This document shows, piece after piece, positions 27,254 to 36,548 of a stretch of 64,000 nt of DNA. The stretch comes from Helicobacter canis (GTDB lineage Bacteria > Campylobacterota > Campylobacteria > Campylobacterales > Helicobacteraceae), in NCBI RefSeq assembly GCF_008693005.1, contig NZ_VXKE01000006.1, positions 62,001 to 126,000 on the forward strand, given 5' to 3'. The notes under the pieces were generated by a model. It saw only the letters and a program-made list of their open reading frames with translations, had not been told where the DNA came from and did no database searches. The first letter of the stretch is position 1. Each line of letters starts with the position of its first letter. The position numbers were made by a program, and so were the translations under genes.

Positions 27254-28186
27254 TTAATCGATAAATGTTAAGAATCCGGCATATTTTGGATTCTGCTCTT
27301 TTTGGGCATTGACTAGCGCGTGGAACTCTGCTTGCAGGGCTTTAGTGATCTGCCCAGCCCCCCCAGAGCCAATTGGATAAAAATCCACCTCTCTAATAGG
27401 CGTGATCTCCGCAGCCGTCCCGGTGAAAAACGCCTCATCAGCCACATACAATTCATCGCGCGTGATATGCCGCTCTAGCACCTCTAGCCCCAAGTCTTTG
27501 GCAAGCTCAATGGTCGTAGCCTGCGTGATAGACTCTAGTGTATAGTCGTGCGGCGGAGTGATAAGCTTGCCATCTCGCACGATGAAAATACACTCCCCAC
27601 TGCCTTCAGCCACAAAGCCCTGCTCATCAAGCAGCAGTGCCTCATCACAGCCGCACGCTAGAGCTTCGTATTTTGCCATTTGGGAGTTTAGGTAGTTTGC
27701 CGCGGCTTTTGCTTTGCCCATAGTGGAGCGGATAGGATTGCGCGCAAAGGAGCTGGTTTTGACCTTTATGCCATTGCTTATGCCATCTTCGCCAAGATAC
27801 GCGCCCCACTCCCACGCCGCGATAATCGTCTCCACAGGGGCGTTGATATGCGCCACGCCCATAACACCATAGCCCAGATACACAAGCGGGCGGATATAGA
27901 CATTGCCAGAAAAGTCCGCGCGGTTTGCTTTAAGCAGCTCAATGTGTGCGGCTTCTAGCTCTTCTAGCGTATAAGGGCAGTTTAGGCGCAAAATCTTGCA
28001 CGATCTTAGCAGCCTAGCGCAATGCTCCCTTAGGTGAAATATCGCCAAGCCCTTAGGCGTCATATATGCCCTTGTGCCTTCAAAAGCAGCGTTTCCATAA
28101 TGCAGCGTATGGCTTAGGACATGTGTGGTGGCGTCTTTCCAAGCGATAAGCTCGCCGTTTTTCCAAATATAGCTAGATTCTTTCAT
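27254..28186 (-). CDS. ilvE: Branched-chain amino acid aminotransferase
   Basis: PLP enzyme for the last step of valine, leucine and isoleucine synthesis. The 310 residues fit class IV aminotransferases: SHTLHYGNAAFEGTRAY, AAANYLNSQMAKYEALA (just after the PLP lysine GKAKA), DEQGFVAEGSGECIFIV, and FFTGTAAEITPIREVD. The start overlaps the helicase stop as ATGA. A run of seven G within GSGGAGQ codons is ordinary coding sequence, not an obvious switch. Confidence 0.95.
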   Translation of the reverse strand: MKESSYIWKNGELIAWKDATTHVLSHTLHYGNAAFEGTRAYMTPKGLAIFHLREHCARLLRSCKILRLNCPYTLEELEAAHIELLKANRADFSGNVYIRPLVYLGYGVMGVAHINAPVETIIAAWEWGAYLGEDGISNGIKVKTSSFARNPIRSTMGKAKAAANYLNSQMAKYEALACGCDEALLLDEQGFVAEGSGECIFIVRDGKLITPPHDYTLESITQATTIELAKDLGLEVLERHITRDELYVADEAFFTGTAAEITPIREVDFYPIGSGGAGQITKALQAEFHALVNAQKEQNPKYAGFLTFID

Positions 28187-29553
28187 CGGGCTTTCCTTGC
28201 TTTGCTGTGGGGTCTATTTCTAGGTCGCTGCGGCTTATCGCTAGAATCCATCATTGACAAGCTTGCAGGCAGGCTCGCACGCTTATGCTCTAAATAATGT
28301 GTCAAAAGCTTTAGGCATAGCTGCGCTGGCTCTGCCTGCTCGCTTAGCTGATTGTAAGTATCTATGGCTTCTTGTGAAATATCAGTCGCTAGCAAGTCAT
28401 CAAGCTTTTTAGCAATATTGACAGGCAGCTCAAAAAGCTCTAGCTTGCTGCCCACATCTTCTTGGATTCTTTGCAGCTCCTTATACTCTAAAGGCGAGAC
28501 AAGCGTGATCGCTACGCCCTTCTTCCCCGCGCGTCCTGTGCGCCCTATGCGGTGTATGTAGCTCTCTGGATTAAGCGGGATATGGTAGTTAAATACATGG
28601 CTCACATCGCTAATATCAAGCCCCCTGCTTGCCACATCTGTGGCGACTAGAATCTGCACGCTTTTGTTCTTAAACTCCATAATCGCCGCGCGTCTTGCAC
28701 GCTGGTCTAAATCCCCGTGCAAAGCCACAGAAGCATAGCCCTGCGCGACAAGGAAAGTATTTAGCGTGTCAGCTTCCTTTTTGGTGCGAGTAAAGATAAT
28801 GGAGCGCGTGGGGGTTTGGCTATCAAGCAAGCGGATAATGGCTTCATTACGCTCATTATCATTGATGACATAGTAGCGTTGCGTAATGTCGGTGTTTGCT
28901 ACTTCTGTGGGGGTGATTTTGATTTTGGTAGGATTAAGTAGAATCTTGTCTGCTAGCTCTTGGATAGGCTTTGGCATAGTCGCTGAAAAAAGCAGCACTT
29001 GAATCTCGCTTGGCAGATAGCTAAAAATCTCTTCAATATCGTCCAAAAACCCCATATCAAGCATTTCATCGCTCTCATCAAGCACGACAATGCGCGGCGC
29101 GAAGTTGCGCAGGCGGTTGTTTTTCAAATGATCTAGCAGCCTGCCCGGTGTGGCGATCATCATCTGTGGATTTTTATCTAGGAAGCTGATTTGATGCTTG
29201 ATATTCTGCCCGCCATAGACACAAATCGTGCGCGTGCGGCAGAACTTGCCAAGCTTAAATGCCTCATCGCTAATTTGCATAGCAAGCTCCCTTGTAGGCG
29301 TGATGACAAGGGCTTCTACTTCGCCATTGTTGCGGAGATTGTGTAAGATAGGTAGGACAAAGGCGGCAGTTTTGCCTGTGCCTGTTTGGGCTTGAGCGAT
29401 AAGGTCGCCCCCTTGTAGAATCGCTGGGATCGCCTCTGCTTGAATAGGGCTTGGCGTGCTAAATCCTGCAAGCTCAATGCCCCTTAGCACCGATCTTTTC
29501 AATCCTAAGTCATAAAAGCTTTGCTCTTGTGAGTGTTGGGGTTGTGTCTGCAT
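28183..29553 (-). CDS. rhpA: DEAD-box RNA helicase (RhpA-like)
   Basis: ATP-dependent RNA helicase of the sole DEAD-box family of Helicobacter; H. pylori RhpA works in RNA turnover with RNase J and in cold adaptation. Motifs in order: Q motif (FSTPSPIQAEAIP), AQTGTGKT (about 60), TPTRELAMQ, TPGRLLDH, DESDEMLD (DESD in place of DEAD, about 165), FSATMP, VATDVASRGLDI, and HRIGRTGRAGKKG (about 335). The C-terminal tail is basic. A TATAAT box lies 37 bases upstream. ilvE is coupled downstream. Confidence 0.95.
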   Translation of the reverse strand: MQTQPQHSQEQSFYDLGLKRSVLRGIELAGFSTPSPIQAEAIPAILQGGDLIAQAQTGTGKTAAFVLPILHNLRNNGEVEALVITPTRELAMQISDEAFKLGKFCRTRTICVYGGQNIKHQISFLDKNPQMMIATPGRLLDHLKNNRLRNFAPRIVVLDESDEMLDMGFLDDIEEIFSYLPSEIQVLLFSATMPKPIQELADKILLNPTKIKITPTEVANTDITQRYYVINDNERNEAIIRLLDSQTPTRSIIFTRTKKEADTLNTFLVAQGYASVALHGDLDQRARRAAIMEFKNKSVQILVATDVASRGLDISDVSHVFNYHIPLNPESYIHRIGRTGRAGKKGVAITLVSPLEYKELQRIQEDVGSKLELFELPVNIAKKLDDLLATDISQEAIDTYNQLSEQAEPAQLCLKLLTHYLEHKRASLPASLSMMDSSDKPQRPRNRPHSKARKAR

Positions 29554-29589
29554 TATGAATCTTTAAATAGTAATCTTATGAAATAGCGT

Positions 29590-29595
29590 ATTATA
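29590..29595 (-). promoter_or_regulatory. -10 box of rhpA-ilvE
   Basis: Minus-strand TATAAT 37 bases upstream of the helicase start, preceded by TTGACAG-like bases no closer than expected for a -35 (complement CTGTCAAAG). Confidence 0.55.
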
Positions 29596-29666
29596 CTTTG
29601 ACAGACTTATAAATTTCTTAGTATAGCGCAGCCTAGCACGAGCGCAGAGAGTCGCAAATATAGATT

Positions 29667-31091
29667 CTAGCGCACTTGCTCACCATTGATAAGCAGCCTA
29701 TGCACCTTATTTGCCAGTAGGATAAAATGCACTTCTGGCTGGGTAGAATCTACAATCCCATCAATTGCAAACACCGCCATATCAGCACTTCTTCCACTCT
29801 CTAGTGTGCCATTAGCAAGCCCTAGGGCTTTAGCACCCCCCCTTGTAGCTGCAAGCAGCAGCACGCGTGCTAAAGCCTGTAAATCGCCCCCCATACCAAA
29901 CAGCCCCGCACGCAGCTCATCGAGCATACAAGTATTGGCATTAGAGCTTGCGCCATCAGTGCCAATGCCTAGATTTTGCCTAGAATCTAGCTTTTTTAGA
30001 TCAAGCATAGAGCCACCAAGCAAGCGATTAGACCTAGGGCAGGTGATGAGAGAGTGCCCGCCTTGAGCGAGAAAAGTGGATTCTAGGCTGCTTAAAGCAG
30101 TGCAATGCACAAAAGATGCGCGCGTAGAAGAAAAAAGCTCCATAAACTCTTGTATAGTGTAGTAGGGGGCTGGTCTTGGGATCTTTAGCGTTTGTGTGTA
30201 AAAGTCATAAAACCACCCTTTAGGAGCATTTGCATCATTTTTAGATTCTAGCCATAGTCGCTCGGCATTAGACTCTAAAAAATGCGCGCTAAATGTGCAA
30301 AAAGTTTCACAGGGATTAGCGATAGCTTGTGTAGCAGGCTTTGCAGAAGACTCCTTAACGCAAGATTTTTCATCAAATGTCTCTTTAGCAAAGGCGATGA
30401 CATGCTTTGCTAGCACGCTATGCACAGAATAAGGCGCGTGCAAGGCAATCGCTGGAAAAAAGCTCCTAGAAGCAAGCCCTTTAGCAGCGAAAAATCGCGC
30501 CTTAAAATCCGCTAGCAGCATATCAAGTGCCGCTGGGTTTGCCCCAATGGCTTCACTAAAATACACTACCTTTAGCGCACTTTGTGCTAGGGCTTGCATA
30601 TCTGCACCATAGCTTGAAATTGCCCCCACACTCCCTACGCCAGAGTCTAGCTGCTCTTCTATGGTGGATTCTATGGCTTTATCCATATCTGCTAGCACAT
30701 CATCACGCTTGCTCATAACGCTTGCAAGCCAGCCTTCAAAGCTCCCATATACAAAGCTTGTAGAGTTGCTGCTAAACTCGAAGTGGATATGGGCGTTGAT
30801 GAGAGCAGGGAGCAAGACGCAACCGCTAAAAAACTCTGTCTCTAGGATTGGCGTTGGCTTTTGCGGCTCGCTATCAAACACACTCTCTATTTTTTCGTTG
30901 CGTGGCTCGCAAAACCCCGATTCTAGCTCCAAAATCTTAGAATCGCTGGGGCTTTTTGTGTATTTTGCTACAAGCTCATCATACACCCCCACTTCCACAA
31001 TCCGCTCACCCTCATACGCCACACCACCATCACGGATAATGCTAAAATCTCTATCACAAACAAACACCACACTCGCGCCAATGATTTTCAT
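29667..31091 (-). CDS. Amidohydrolase, probable aminodeoxyfutalosine deaminase
   Basis: Metal-dependent deaminase of the chlorohydrolase/ATZ family. In Helicobacter the member of this type (HP0267 in my memory) deaminates 6-amino-6-deoxyfutalosine in the alternative menaquinone pathway. Signatures: LPALINAHIHFEF (metal histidines), ALHAPYSVHSVL, FVHCTALSSLE, TCPRSNRLLGG, and LGIGTDGASSNA (catalytic Asp). An added segment near residues 45-75 (SPSDSKILELESGF, then CEPRNEKIES) matches a module of the dispersed repeat family found at 41.9, 45.5 and 54.2 kb. The ATG at 31089-31091 is chosen because AAGGA lies six bases upstream. The precise substrate is inferred. Confidence 0.82.
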   Translation of the reverse strand: MKIIGASVVFVCDRDFSIIRDGGVAYEGERIVEVGVYDELVAKYTKSPSDSKILELESGFCEPRNEKIESVFDSEPQKPTPILETEFFSGCVLLPALINAHIHFEFSSNSTSFVYGSFEGWLASVMSKRDDVLADMDKAIESTIEEQLDSGVGSVGAISSYGADMQALAQSALKVVYFSEAIGANPAALDMLLADFKARFFAAKGLASRSFFPAIALHAPYSVHSVLAKHVIAFAKETFDEKSCVKESSAKPATQAIANPCETFCTFSAHFLESNAERLWLESKNDANAPKGWFYDFYTQTLKIPRPAPYYTIQEFMELFSSTRASFVHCTALSSLESTFLAQGGHSLITCPRSNRLLGGSMLDLKKLDSRQNLGIGTDGASSNANTCMLDELRAGLFGMGGDLQALARVLLLAATRGGAKALGLANGTLESGRSADMAVFAIDGIVDSTQPEVHFILLANKVHRLLINGEQVR

Positions 31092-31157
31092 CGCCATTCC
31101 TTATAGAGCTACCTAGATTCTGCTTTATAGCTTATGCAATCTTAATAAAAAATACAT

Positions 31158-31163
31158 TACAAT
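31158..31163 (+). promoter_or_regulatory. -10 box of the ThrE-type exporter genes
   Basis: TACAAT 28 bases upstream of the ATG at 31191, in the divergent gap to the deaminase gene. Confidence 0.5.
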
Positions 31164-31190
31164 CCGCCCAAAATGCACGCCGGAGTCGCT

Positions 31191-32018
31191 ATGAGTAAGC
31201 CCCATAACAACAAGGACTCTTCCCCACAATCACCACAACCTAGCCCACAAAAACCCCCAATAGAAGAGATATGCGACTTTCTCTGCGCCTACTCTAGCGC
31301 ATTGCTGCAAAGCGGAGCCTACACTGCACGCGTGATCAAATGCACCAATAGAATTGGGCAGAGCTTTGGCTATGAAGTGTATTTAAGCGTGTTTTTGCAA
31401 TACATCACCATAAATATCGCTGACAAAAAAGACTACAACAACCGCCGCACACAAGTGATCAAAAATATGCACCTAGGTATGAATCTCTCGCTTATCTCAA
31501 ACCTTAGCGCATTAAGCTGGCAAATTTATGATGAAAACATTTCTTTACAAGAAGCAAAAGAGCATTTTGCCTATATTTGTGCGAAAAGATCGCACTCTGT
31601 GCTACTTGGTGCGCTGCTTATCCCGCTAGGCAATGCCACATTTTGCAAGCTCTTTGATGGGGACTTTGGCGCACTTTTATGTATCTTTGTGGGGACTTTT
31701 GTGGGATTTTTTATGCGCAATTTCTTTCACAAAATCCGCCTAGACAATCGCGCGCAGCTGCTCTTTGCCTCCTTTATCGTCTCTTTTGTAGCCTATATTG
31801 GCGTGTGGCTTGGGCTTAGTCAAACACCCGGCGTAGCCATTGGCGGAAGCATCTTGTATCTAATCCCGGGTGCGCTGATTTTAAACGCCTTTGTCGATAT
31901 TATCCACGAAAACACCCTTATGGGCATTAGTCGGCTTATCAATATGATGGTGCTTATGATGTGTATTGCAGCGGGCGTGTATCTCACGCTAGCTATCACC
32001 AATGCGAGTGTGTTTTAA
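31191..32018 (+). CDS. Threonine/serine exporter, N-terminal half protein (ThrE/DUF1212)
   Basis: First component of a split ThrE-type amino acid exporter. A soluble N-terminal domain of about 120 residues (SGAYTARVIKCTNRIGQSFG) is followed by about five membrane segments. The ThrE signature LIPGALILNAFVDIIHENTL with GISRLINM is near the C-terminus. The start at 31191 (275 residues) has CGGAG upstream; six codons further 5' is a possible but unsupported ATG. The stop TAA shares its last base with the ATG of the next gene, as usual for the two-gene version. Confidence 0.87.
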   Translation: MSKPHNNKDSSPQSPQPSPQKPPIEEICDFLCAYSSALLQSGAYTARVIKCTNRIGQSFGYEVYLSVFLQYITINIADKKDYNNRRTQVIKNMHLGMNLSLISNLSALSWQIYDENISLQEAKEHFAYICAKRSHSVLLGALLIPLGNATFCKLFDGDFGALLCIFVGTFVGFFMRNFFHKIRLDNRAQLLFASFIVSFVAYIGVWLGLSQTPGVAIGGSILYLIPGALILNAFVDIIHENTLMGISRLINMMVLMMCIAAGVYLTLAITNASVF

Positions 32019-32584
32019 TGCTAGAGCTCTATCCACATATCCAAGAAGTGCTCTACGCCAGATCGTGGCACAACTCACTGCTTGTAGAAATGCTTGTGGA
32101 TTTTGTCTTCGCCTTTATTGCGGGGCTTGGCTTTGCCTATGGGCTAAATCCACTTAAACGCACGATCTTTTGGAGTGCGCTTTTTGCAGGGCTTGGCTAC
32201 AATATCCGCTTTGGGCTTATGCAGCTGCCCATTTTTAGCTTTGTGGGGGCGAGCTTTTGCGCGAGCTTATGTATAGGGCTTTTGGCAATTGTAGTAGCAA
32301 AGCGCGTCAAAGCCCCCATAGAAGTGATCGCCTTCCCATCTCTTTTGCCGATGTTCCCCGGAAGCTACGGATATAAAAGTATCCTATCTCTGCTCTCATT
32401 TGTGCAGCAGCGCGATGATAAAGCGCGGCTAGACTACTTGCTGCTATTTTTTGACAATTTTACCATTATGTTTTCTGTCTCTTTGGCTCTTGTGGCGGGC
32501 GTGCTTATCGTGTTTTCTATCTTTTATGAGCAAAGCTTTATGATGACTAGAGGGATCAAAAAGCTCTCTATGCGTGATCATTGA
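32018..32584 (+). CDS. Threonine/serine exporter, C-terminal half protein (DUF3815)
   Basis: A 188-residue membrane protein with about five segments, matching the second half of ThrE (FAFIAGLGFAYGLNPLKRT, ALFAGLGYNIRFGLM, AFPSLLPMFPGSYGYKS). The PMFPG motif in the last third is typical. It should form one transporter with the preceding gene product. The ATG at 32018 overlaps the upstream stop by one base. Substrate is inferred from the family only. Confidence 0.86.
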   Translation: MLELYPHIQEVLYARSWHNSLLVEMLVDFVFAFIAGLGFAYGLNPLKRTIFWSALFAGLGYNIRFGLMQLPIFSFVGASFCASLCIGLLAIVVAKRVKAPIEVIAFPSLLPMFPGSYGYKSILSLLSFVQQRDDKARLDYLLLFFDNFTIMFSVSLALVAGVLIVFSIFYEQSFMMTRGIKKLSMRDH

Positions 32585-32617
32585 TAGCCACAATCCCTAG
32601 AATCCACTTTTACAAAG

Positions 32618-32639
32618 GATTTAGCTTTTAGCTCAAATC
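32618..32639. terminator. Possible terminator between convergent genes
   Basis: GATTTAGCT, TTT, AGCTCAAATC form an imperfect hairpin with one bulge. It lies between the exporter genes and a convergent methyltransferase gene. Confidence 0.35.
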
Positions 32640-32670
32640 TTAGAGCCCCAAGCCAAACCCTAGAATCTAC

Positions 32671-33433
32671 TTACTCCATCGTGCTATCAAGCTCATAATG
32701 CAAGGCATCGATAGAGTATTGCGGCTGTTTGGAAGTCTTTGGCGTGAAGGCGAAGTTTCTTGTAAGGAAAATCGATGTGCTCCAAGTGTAGCAGTTAATG
32801 GGACCAAATCCAGAGAAATCCACCTGTATCAGCCCAGACTCTCGCAAAAATCGCGTAACCCCGCTATGCCAGTCAGCATTATCCACGATGATCATAGCCC
32901 CTTGTGGCGATCTTGTATCTAGCAGCTCTAAGGCTACTTTCGCACACTCTAGGCGCGTGTTTATGCCATCAATATCGCCACCATCAATGACTATGACATC
33001 AAACTTCTCTTTAAGACTAAGTGGGAAGCGCGCATAGTCGCTCAAATCATCTTCGGCTAAAATGCTCGTCTTTAGATACATTTTGTTGTGGGGCAAGATT
33101 CTAAGCTTAATGCTCTCATACCACTTTTTATCACTCTCAATACTTACAACAAACTCTGCTCTCTCCCCCCAATACAAAGACGAGTAACCCCCCCCACTCC
33201 ATAATTTTCTTACCTGAAAAGTCCAAGCCCTCTAGATAGTCCAAGCAGGGATAGGTGATCCACGCAAGCGGCTTGCCGTGCTTATCTATACACTGCCACT
33301 TTTGCATACTCTCTAGCTGGTTGTATTCCTTGGCTAGCACTCTTGCATTATGCAGCTGCCAGCGGTATGGGTAGTAGAATCTAGCAAGGAGTGAGTTAAG
33401 TGCTTTGATAAAGCGTTTGATAAATGTAAGCAT
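32671..33433 (-). pseudogene. Phase-variable methyltransferase-like gene, frame broken at a G8 tract
   Basis: Two overlapping frames make one class I methyltransferase-like protein of about 250 residues. The N-terminal piece (33137-33433) ends near KKIMEWGG. The C-terminal piece (from about 33177) begins YWGERAEFVVSIESD and continues with FDVIVIDGGDIDG and GAMIIVDNADWHSG. Joined, they read EWGGGYSSLYW, which fits the nucleotide-binding motif E-x-G-x-G-x-S of such enzymes. The break is at eight G (33188-33195). Ten G would restore the expected three glycines; seven would also restore frame with one glycine fewer. It lies at the edge of the glycan region, so a sugar or lipid methylation role is plausible but unproven. 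Confidence 0.75.
33188..33195 (-). repeat. G8 tract (phase switch of a methyltransferase gene)
   Basis: Eight C on the plus strand, eight G in the gene. The length read here puts the 3' half out of frame (off). Confidence 0.75.
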
Positions 33434-33518
33434 TTGCGATCCTTAAAGAAGAAAGTAAAAGTGGATTCTAGCAAAATCCACCCCCCTAGCCCAAGTTTGA
33501 CCCACCACTAGAATCTAG

Positions 33519-34548
33519 CTAGATTCTAGCTCTTACAAATATGCAAGTGCGCGTTGTTTTTGCAAGTAGATTATAGCCCTTTGTCCGCATAAAGCTCACA
33601 AGCGGATCGCGCATAAGATCTTGGCTAAAGGATTCTGCTAGCACGACCCTAGGCGCATATACTGCAAAATCAAGCGTGGAGAGGATCGCCATATCCTGCC
33701 CCTCTACATCAATACTTAGCAAGTCAATGGGCGCACTAGCATAGCGCGCTAAAATTGCATTGATAGGATAGCAAGGGATAGAAATGACATCAACAAGGCG
33801 GCTTGATCGCGCATAATCACGCGCTAGGCTCTCATCAAAAGTGTTTAATGCCTTTTCTTCAAAGATGTAGTAAGGCTTTATATCTTGGCTCGCTCCTATG
33901 GCGATTTCTAAGTTTATATCCCTTGGGCGAAACCGCCTAAATTTCTCCATACTCTTTGGCATAGGGTCGATATTGATACCACTCCAGCCCGCCTTGTATA
34001 GTGCATAAGTGTTAGAGAAGCGAAACGGGTGATGTGCGCCAATATCAACATAAAAGCCTATATAGTTTGTCGTGTTTGGGGACTTGTTTGATGGTTGTCG
34101 ATTTTGGTTTGTATCGCTTGGAGGTGATTCTAGGCTACGGAGTTTGGAGCTAGAATCTAGATTGTGTGTAAAAGTGGATTCTAGCTTAAGCTGCTCGCGG
34201 TGGGATTTTTGAGTTTGCGCCTGTTTTTTATTAACGCTTTTGGATTCTAGGATTGTGGAGCTAGAATCGGGGCTTTGCGAATCTCGCAAGGAAGATAAGA
34301 CTTGAGGTCTATCGACGCCGCGAGATGAAGCAATCGCCGATTCTAGTCCGCAAGCCGAATCCTTACAGGATTCCCCCCCCCCCGTTTTGCGCGGCAAAAA
34401 TCTCCCACACAATCAAATCTTCCCCTTCTTGAGCGTAAGAGACTACACCATAGCGTTTAATACGCTCATTATACGCGGTAGCTAAGTGGGCATAGGTGCT
34501 TGGAAATTGTGCGCACAAAAGCCGCTTCACACTCTGCAATACTCTCAT
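33519..34548 (-). pseudogene. Phase-variable FkbM-type methyltransferase, frame broken at a G11 tract
   Basis: The N-terminal frame (34363-34548, opening MRVLQSVKRLL) reads SYAQEGEDLIVWEIFAAQN and then enters eleven G and stops. The C-terminal frame carries YIGFYVDIGAHHPFRFSN, GWSGINIDPMPKSM and SIDVEGQDMAIL, the FkbM methyltransferase core. Ten G would join them. Between the halves lies about 95 residues of Ser/Lys/Gln-rich sequence (34090-34372) made of dispersed repeat modules (SAIASSRGVDRPQ, SLESPPSDTNQ), which family relatives do not have; normally FVDIGAHHP follows EIFA-type sequence closely. The likely role is O-methylation of a surface sugar. The gene would encode about 340 residues when on. 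Confidence 0.78.
34373..34383 (-). repeat. G11 tract (phase switch of an FkbM gene)
   Basis: Eleven C on the plus strand. In gene direction it is preceded by AAAAC, the AAC-G(n) context seen in four other tracts of this window. Off at eleven; on at ten or thirteen. Confidence 0.8.
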
Positions 34549-34572
34549 ACTATCTCCTTGTCTCCTAGATTC

Positions 34573-36510
34573 TCACCACAAATCCTGCTCTGCTGCAGTG
34601 TTTGAGCTACTTGGCAGGGGCGATGTGCTTGTGTAGTAGAAATTATACTTATCTAGCATTTTTGAGCTGACATTCTCTGGGGTGGGGAATTTCTTGCGCT
34701 GGGCTGGGTCAAGCCGCAAGACATTGCCCACAAACTCCGCAAACACCGGTGCTGCCACTAGCCCAGCACTCTCATACTGCCCAATAGGCTTAGAGTCATC
34801 ACGCCCAAACCACACAATCGCTTGCACATCAGGCGTAAATCCACAAAACCAAAAATCTACATTATTATTAGTAGTGCCTGTCTTGCCTGCTACTTCTACG
34901 CCATTGACCCGCGCGCGCCTGCCTGTGCCATTCGCCACCACTTCACGCAGGATAGAAACCCCAAGAAATGCCTGCTGGGCAGAAGTAATAGTGGCTTGCT
35001 GGGTATCATAGGTAAAGACATTGCCGTTGATATCAATCACACTATCGATCAAAATAGGATCGACACGCGTGCCATAGTTGGAGAAGATCGAGTATTCACG
35101 CGCTAGCATAAGTGGCGTGGCATTAAGCGAGCCAATAGCAATGGTCATATCTGTATTTAAATCCTTAAACCCATACTCCAGCAAGCCATTATAAATAGCA
35201 TTAAAGCCCACAAGCTGGACGATATTTAGCGTAGCAAGATTGCGTGAGAACATCAACGCCTCTTGCAAAGTGATAAGCCCGCGGAAAGATTTATCGACAT
35301 TGCCTGCGCGATAGCCATCAAAATCTCTGGCTGCATCAGGGACTTTTGTCGCAGTGGAGTAGCCCTTGTCAAGGGCTATTTGATAGATAAATGGCTTCAC
35401 GCTACTGCCGATTTGGCGGTTTGCATCGGTAGCGCGATTAAAGGGGCTTTTAGCAAAATCCACCCCGCCAACAAGTGCTAGAATCTTACCCGTGCGCGTG
35501 TCTGTAACGACCATCGCGCCATTAAATGTATCTGTCTTGCTCTGCTCATCTTGCTCTTGCGCATTAGCATTTTTAGAGACTTTTTGTAGGCGCGCTTGGA
35601 TTCCATTGTAGCCATTGATCAAAGCTTGCTGCGCTAGAGCCTGATACTCCAAATCGATATTAAGCTTAATGGTATAGCCACCTGTTTTAATATCTTTTAT
35701 GCCACTAAGCTGGCGAAGCGCGAAGTCTGTAACATAGGGCGCGATATTTTGGGTTAAAGTTTGATTATACACAACAGGCGCTTCTGCAAGCGCGCTTTGT
35801 GCGTATTCTTTAGAAATCCAGCCTAGATCATACATTCTGCGGATCACATCATTGGCACGCGCTAGAGAGAAGTCAATCCGCTTGGTAGGATCATAAATGC
35901 TAGGAGCATTGGGCAGCCCTACTAGCATAGCGATTTCTTTAAGACTTAGCATTGATAAAGGCTTTTTGAAATAGCCCAGAGCAGCGGTTTTAACGCCGTG
36001 ATACCCGTGCCCAAAAAACACTTCATTTAAGTAAATCTCTAAAATCTGCTCTTTGCTTAGCACGCGCTCTACTTGGATTGTAAGCAAAGCTTCTTTAAGC
36101 TTGCGGCTAAAGGTGCGCTCACGCGTGAGTATGACATTTTTGACAAGCTGCTGAGTAAGCGTGCTTCCCCCCTCGCCAAAGCGTCCGTTTTTGATATTTT
36201 TTACCATAGCGCGTATGATGGCATCATAATTGATCCCGCTATGCTCGAAAAACAGCGTATCTTCTATGGCAAGCAGAGCCTCTATCATACGCGGTGGTAT
36301 CTCATCAAACTTAGCATAAAACCGAAACTCTGTGTCAAACACATTGGCTATTAAGCGGTTTTTCCTATCATAAATCTGGCTTGCAAGCTTTGGGGTATAG
36401 TGCTTGACCTTATCAATATCTGCACTTAGATCCTTATAGAGAAGCACGACATAGGCAACACCTATGAAAGTAGTAAGGATAATGAGAGAAAGCAGTGCTT
36501 TTTTGATCAT
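34573..36510 (-). CDS. pbp1A: Bifunctional penicillin-binding protein 1A
   Basis: Periplasmic peptidoglycan synthase anchored by an N-terminal membrane segment (about 5-25). The glycosyltransferase domain has EDTLFFEHSGINYDAI, GGSTLTQQLVKN and KEQILEIYLNEVFFG. The transpeptidase domain has the active-site serine in GSSVKPFIYQ (about 365), SRNLATLN as the SxN motif, and GKTGTTNNNVDFWF (about 545). The 645 residues are near the H. pylori PBP1A length. It is followed 24 bases later by the phase-variable FkbM gene and preceded by the tlpD-like gene. This protein is the usual amoxicillin target in H. pylori. Confidence 0.95.
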   Translation of the reverse strand: MIKKALLSLIILTTFIGVAYVVLLYKDLSADIDKVKHYTPKLASQIYDRKNRLIANVFDTEFRFYAKFDEIPPRMIEALLAIEDTLFFEHSGINYDAIIRAMVKNIKNGRFGEGGSTLTQQLVKNVILTRERTFSRKLKEALLTIQVERVLSKEQILEIYLNEVFFGHGYHGVKTAALGYFKKPLSMLSLKEIAMLVGLPNAPSIYDPTKRIDFSLARANDVIRRMYDLGWISKEYAQSALAEAPVVYNQTLTQNIAPYVTDFALRQLSGIKDIKTGGYTIKLNIDLEYQALAQQALINGYNGIQARLQKVSKNANAQEQDEQSKTDTFNGAMVVTDTRTGKILALVGGVDFAKSPFNRATDANRQIGSSVKPFIYQIALDKGYSTATKVPDAARDFDGYRAGNVDKSFRGLITLQEALMFSRNLATLNIVQLVGFNAIYNGLLEYGFKDLNTDMTIAIGSLNATPLMLAREYSIFSNYGTRVDPILIDSVIDINGNVFTYDTQQATITSAQQAFLGVSILREVVANGTGRRARVNGVEVAGKTGTTNNNVDFWFCGFTPDVQAIVWFGRDDSKPIGQYESAGLVAAPVFAEFVGNVLRLDPAQRKKFPTPENVSSKMLDKYNFYYTSTSPLPSSSNTAAEQDLW

Positions 36511-36548
36511 TAAGAAGCTTTCAAGCCAGCGGGCTAAGGCTCGCTAAA

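Noticed and set aside
27358..27364. C7 run inside ilvE as a phase switch
   Set aside because: It encodes a normal glycine stretch, both sides are in the same intact frame, and seven bases is short compared with the other tracts.
29836..29842. C7 run inside the deaminase gene as a phase switch
   Set aside because: The frame is intact and conserved around TRGGAKALG; no alternative ending of interest.
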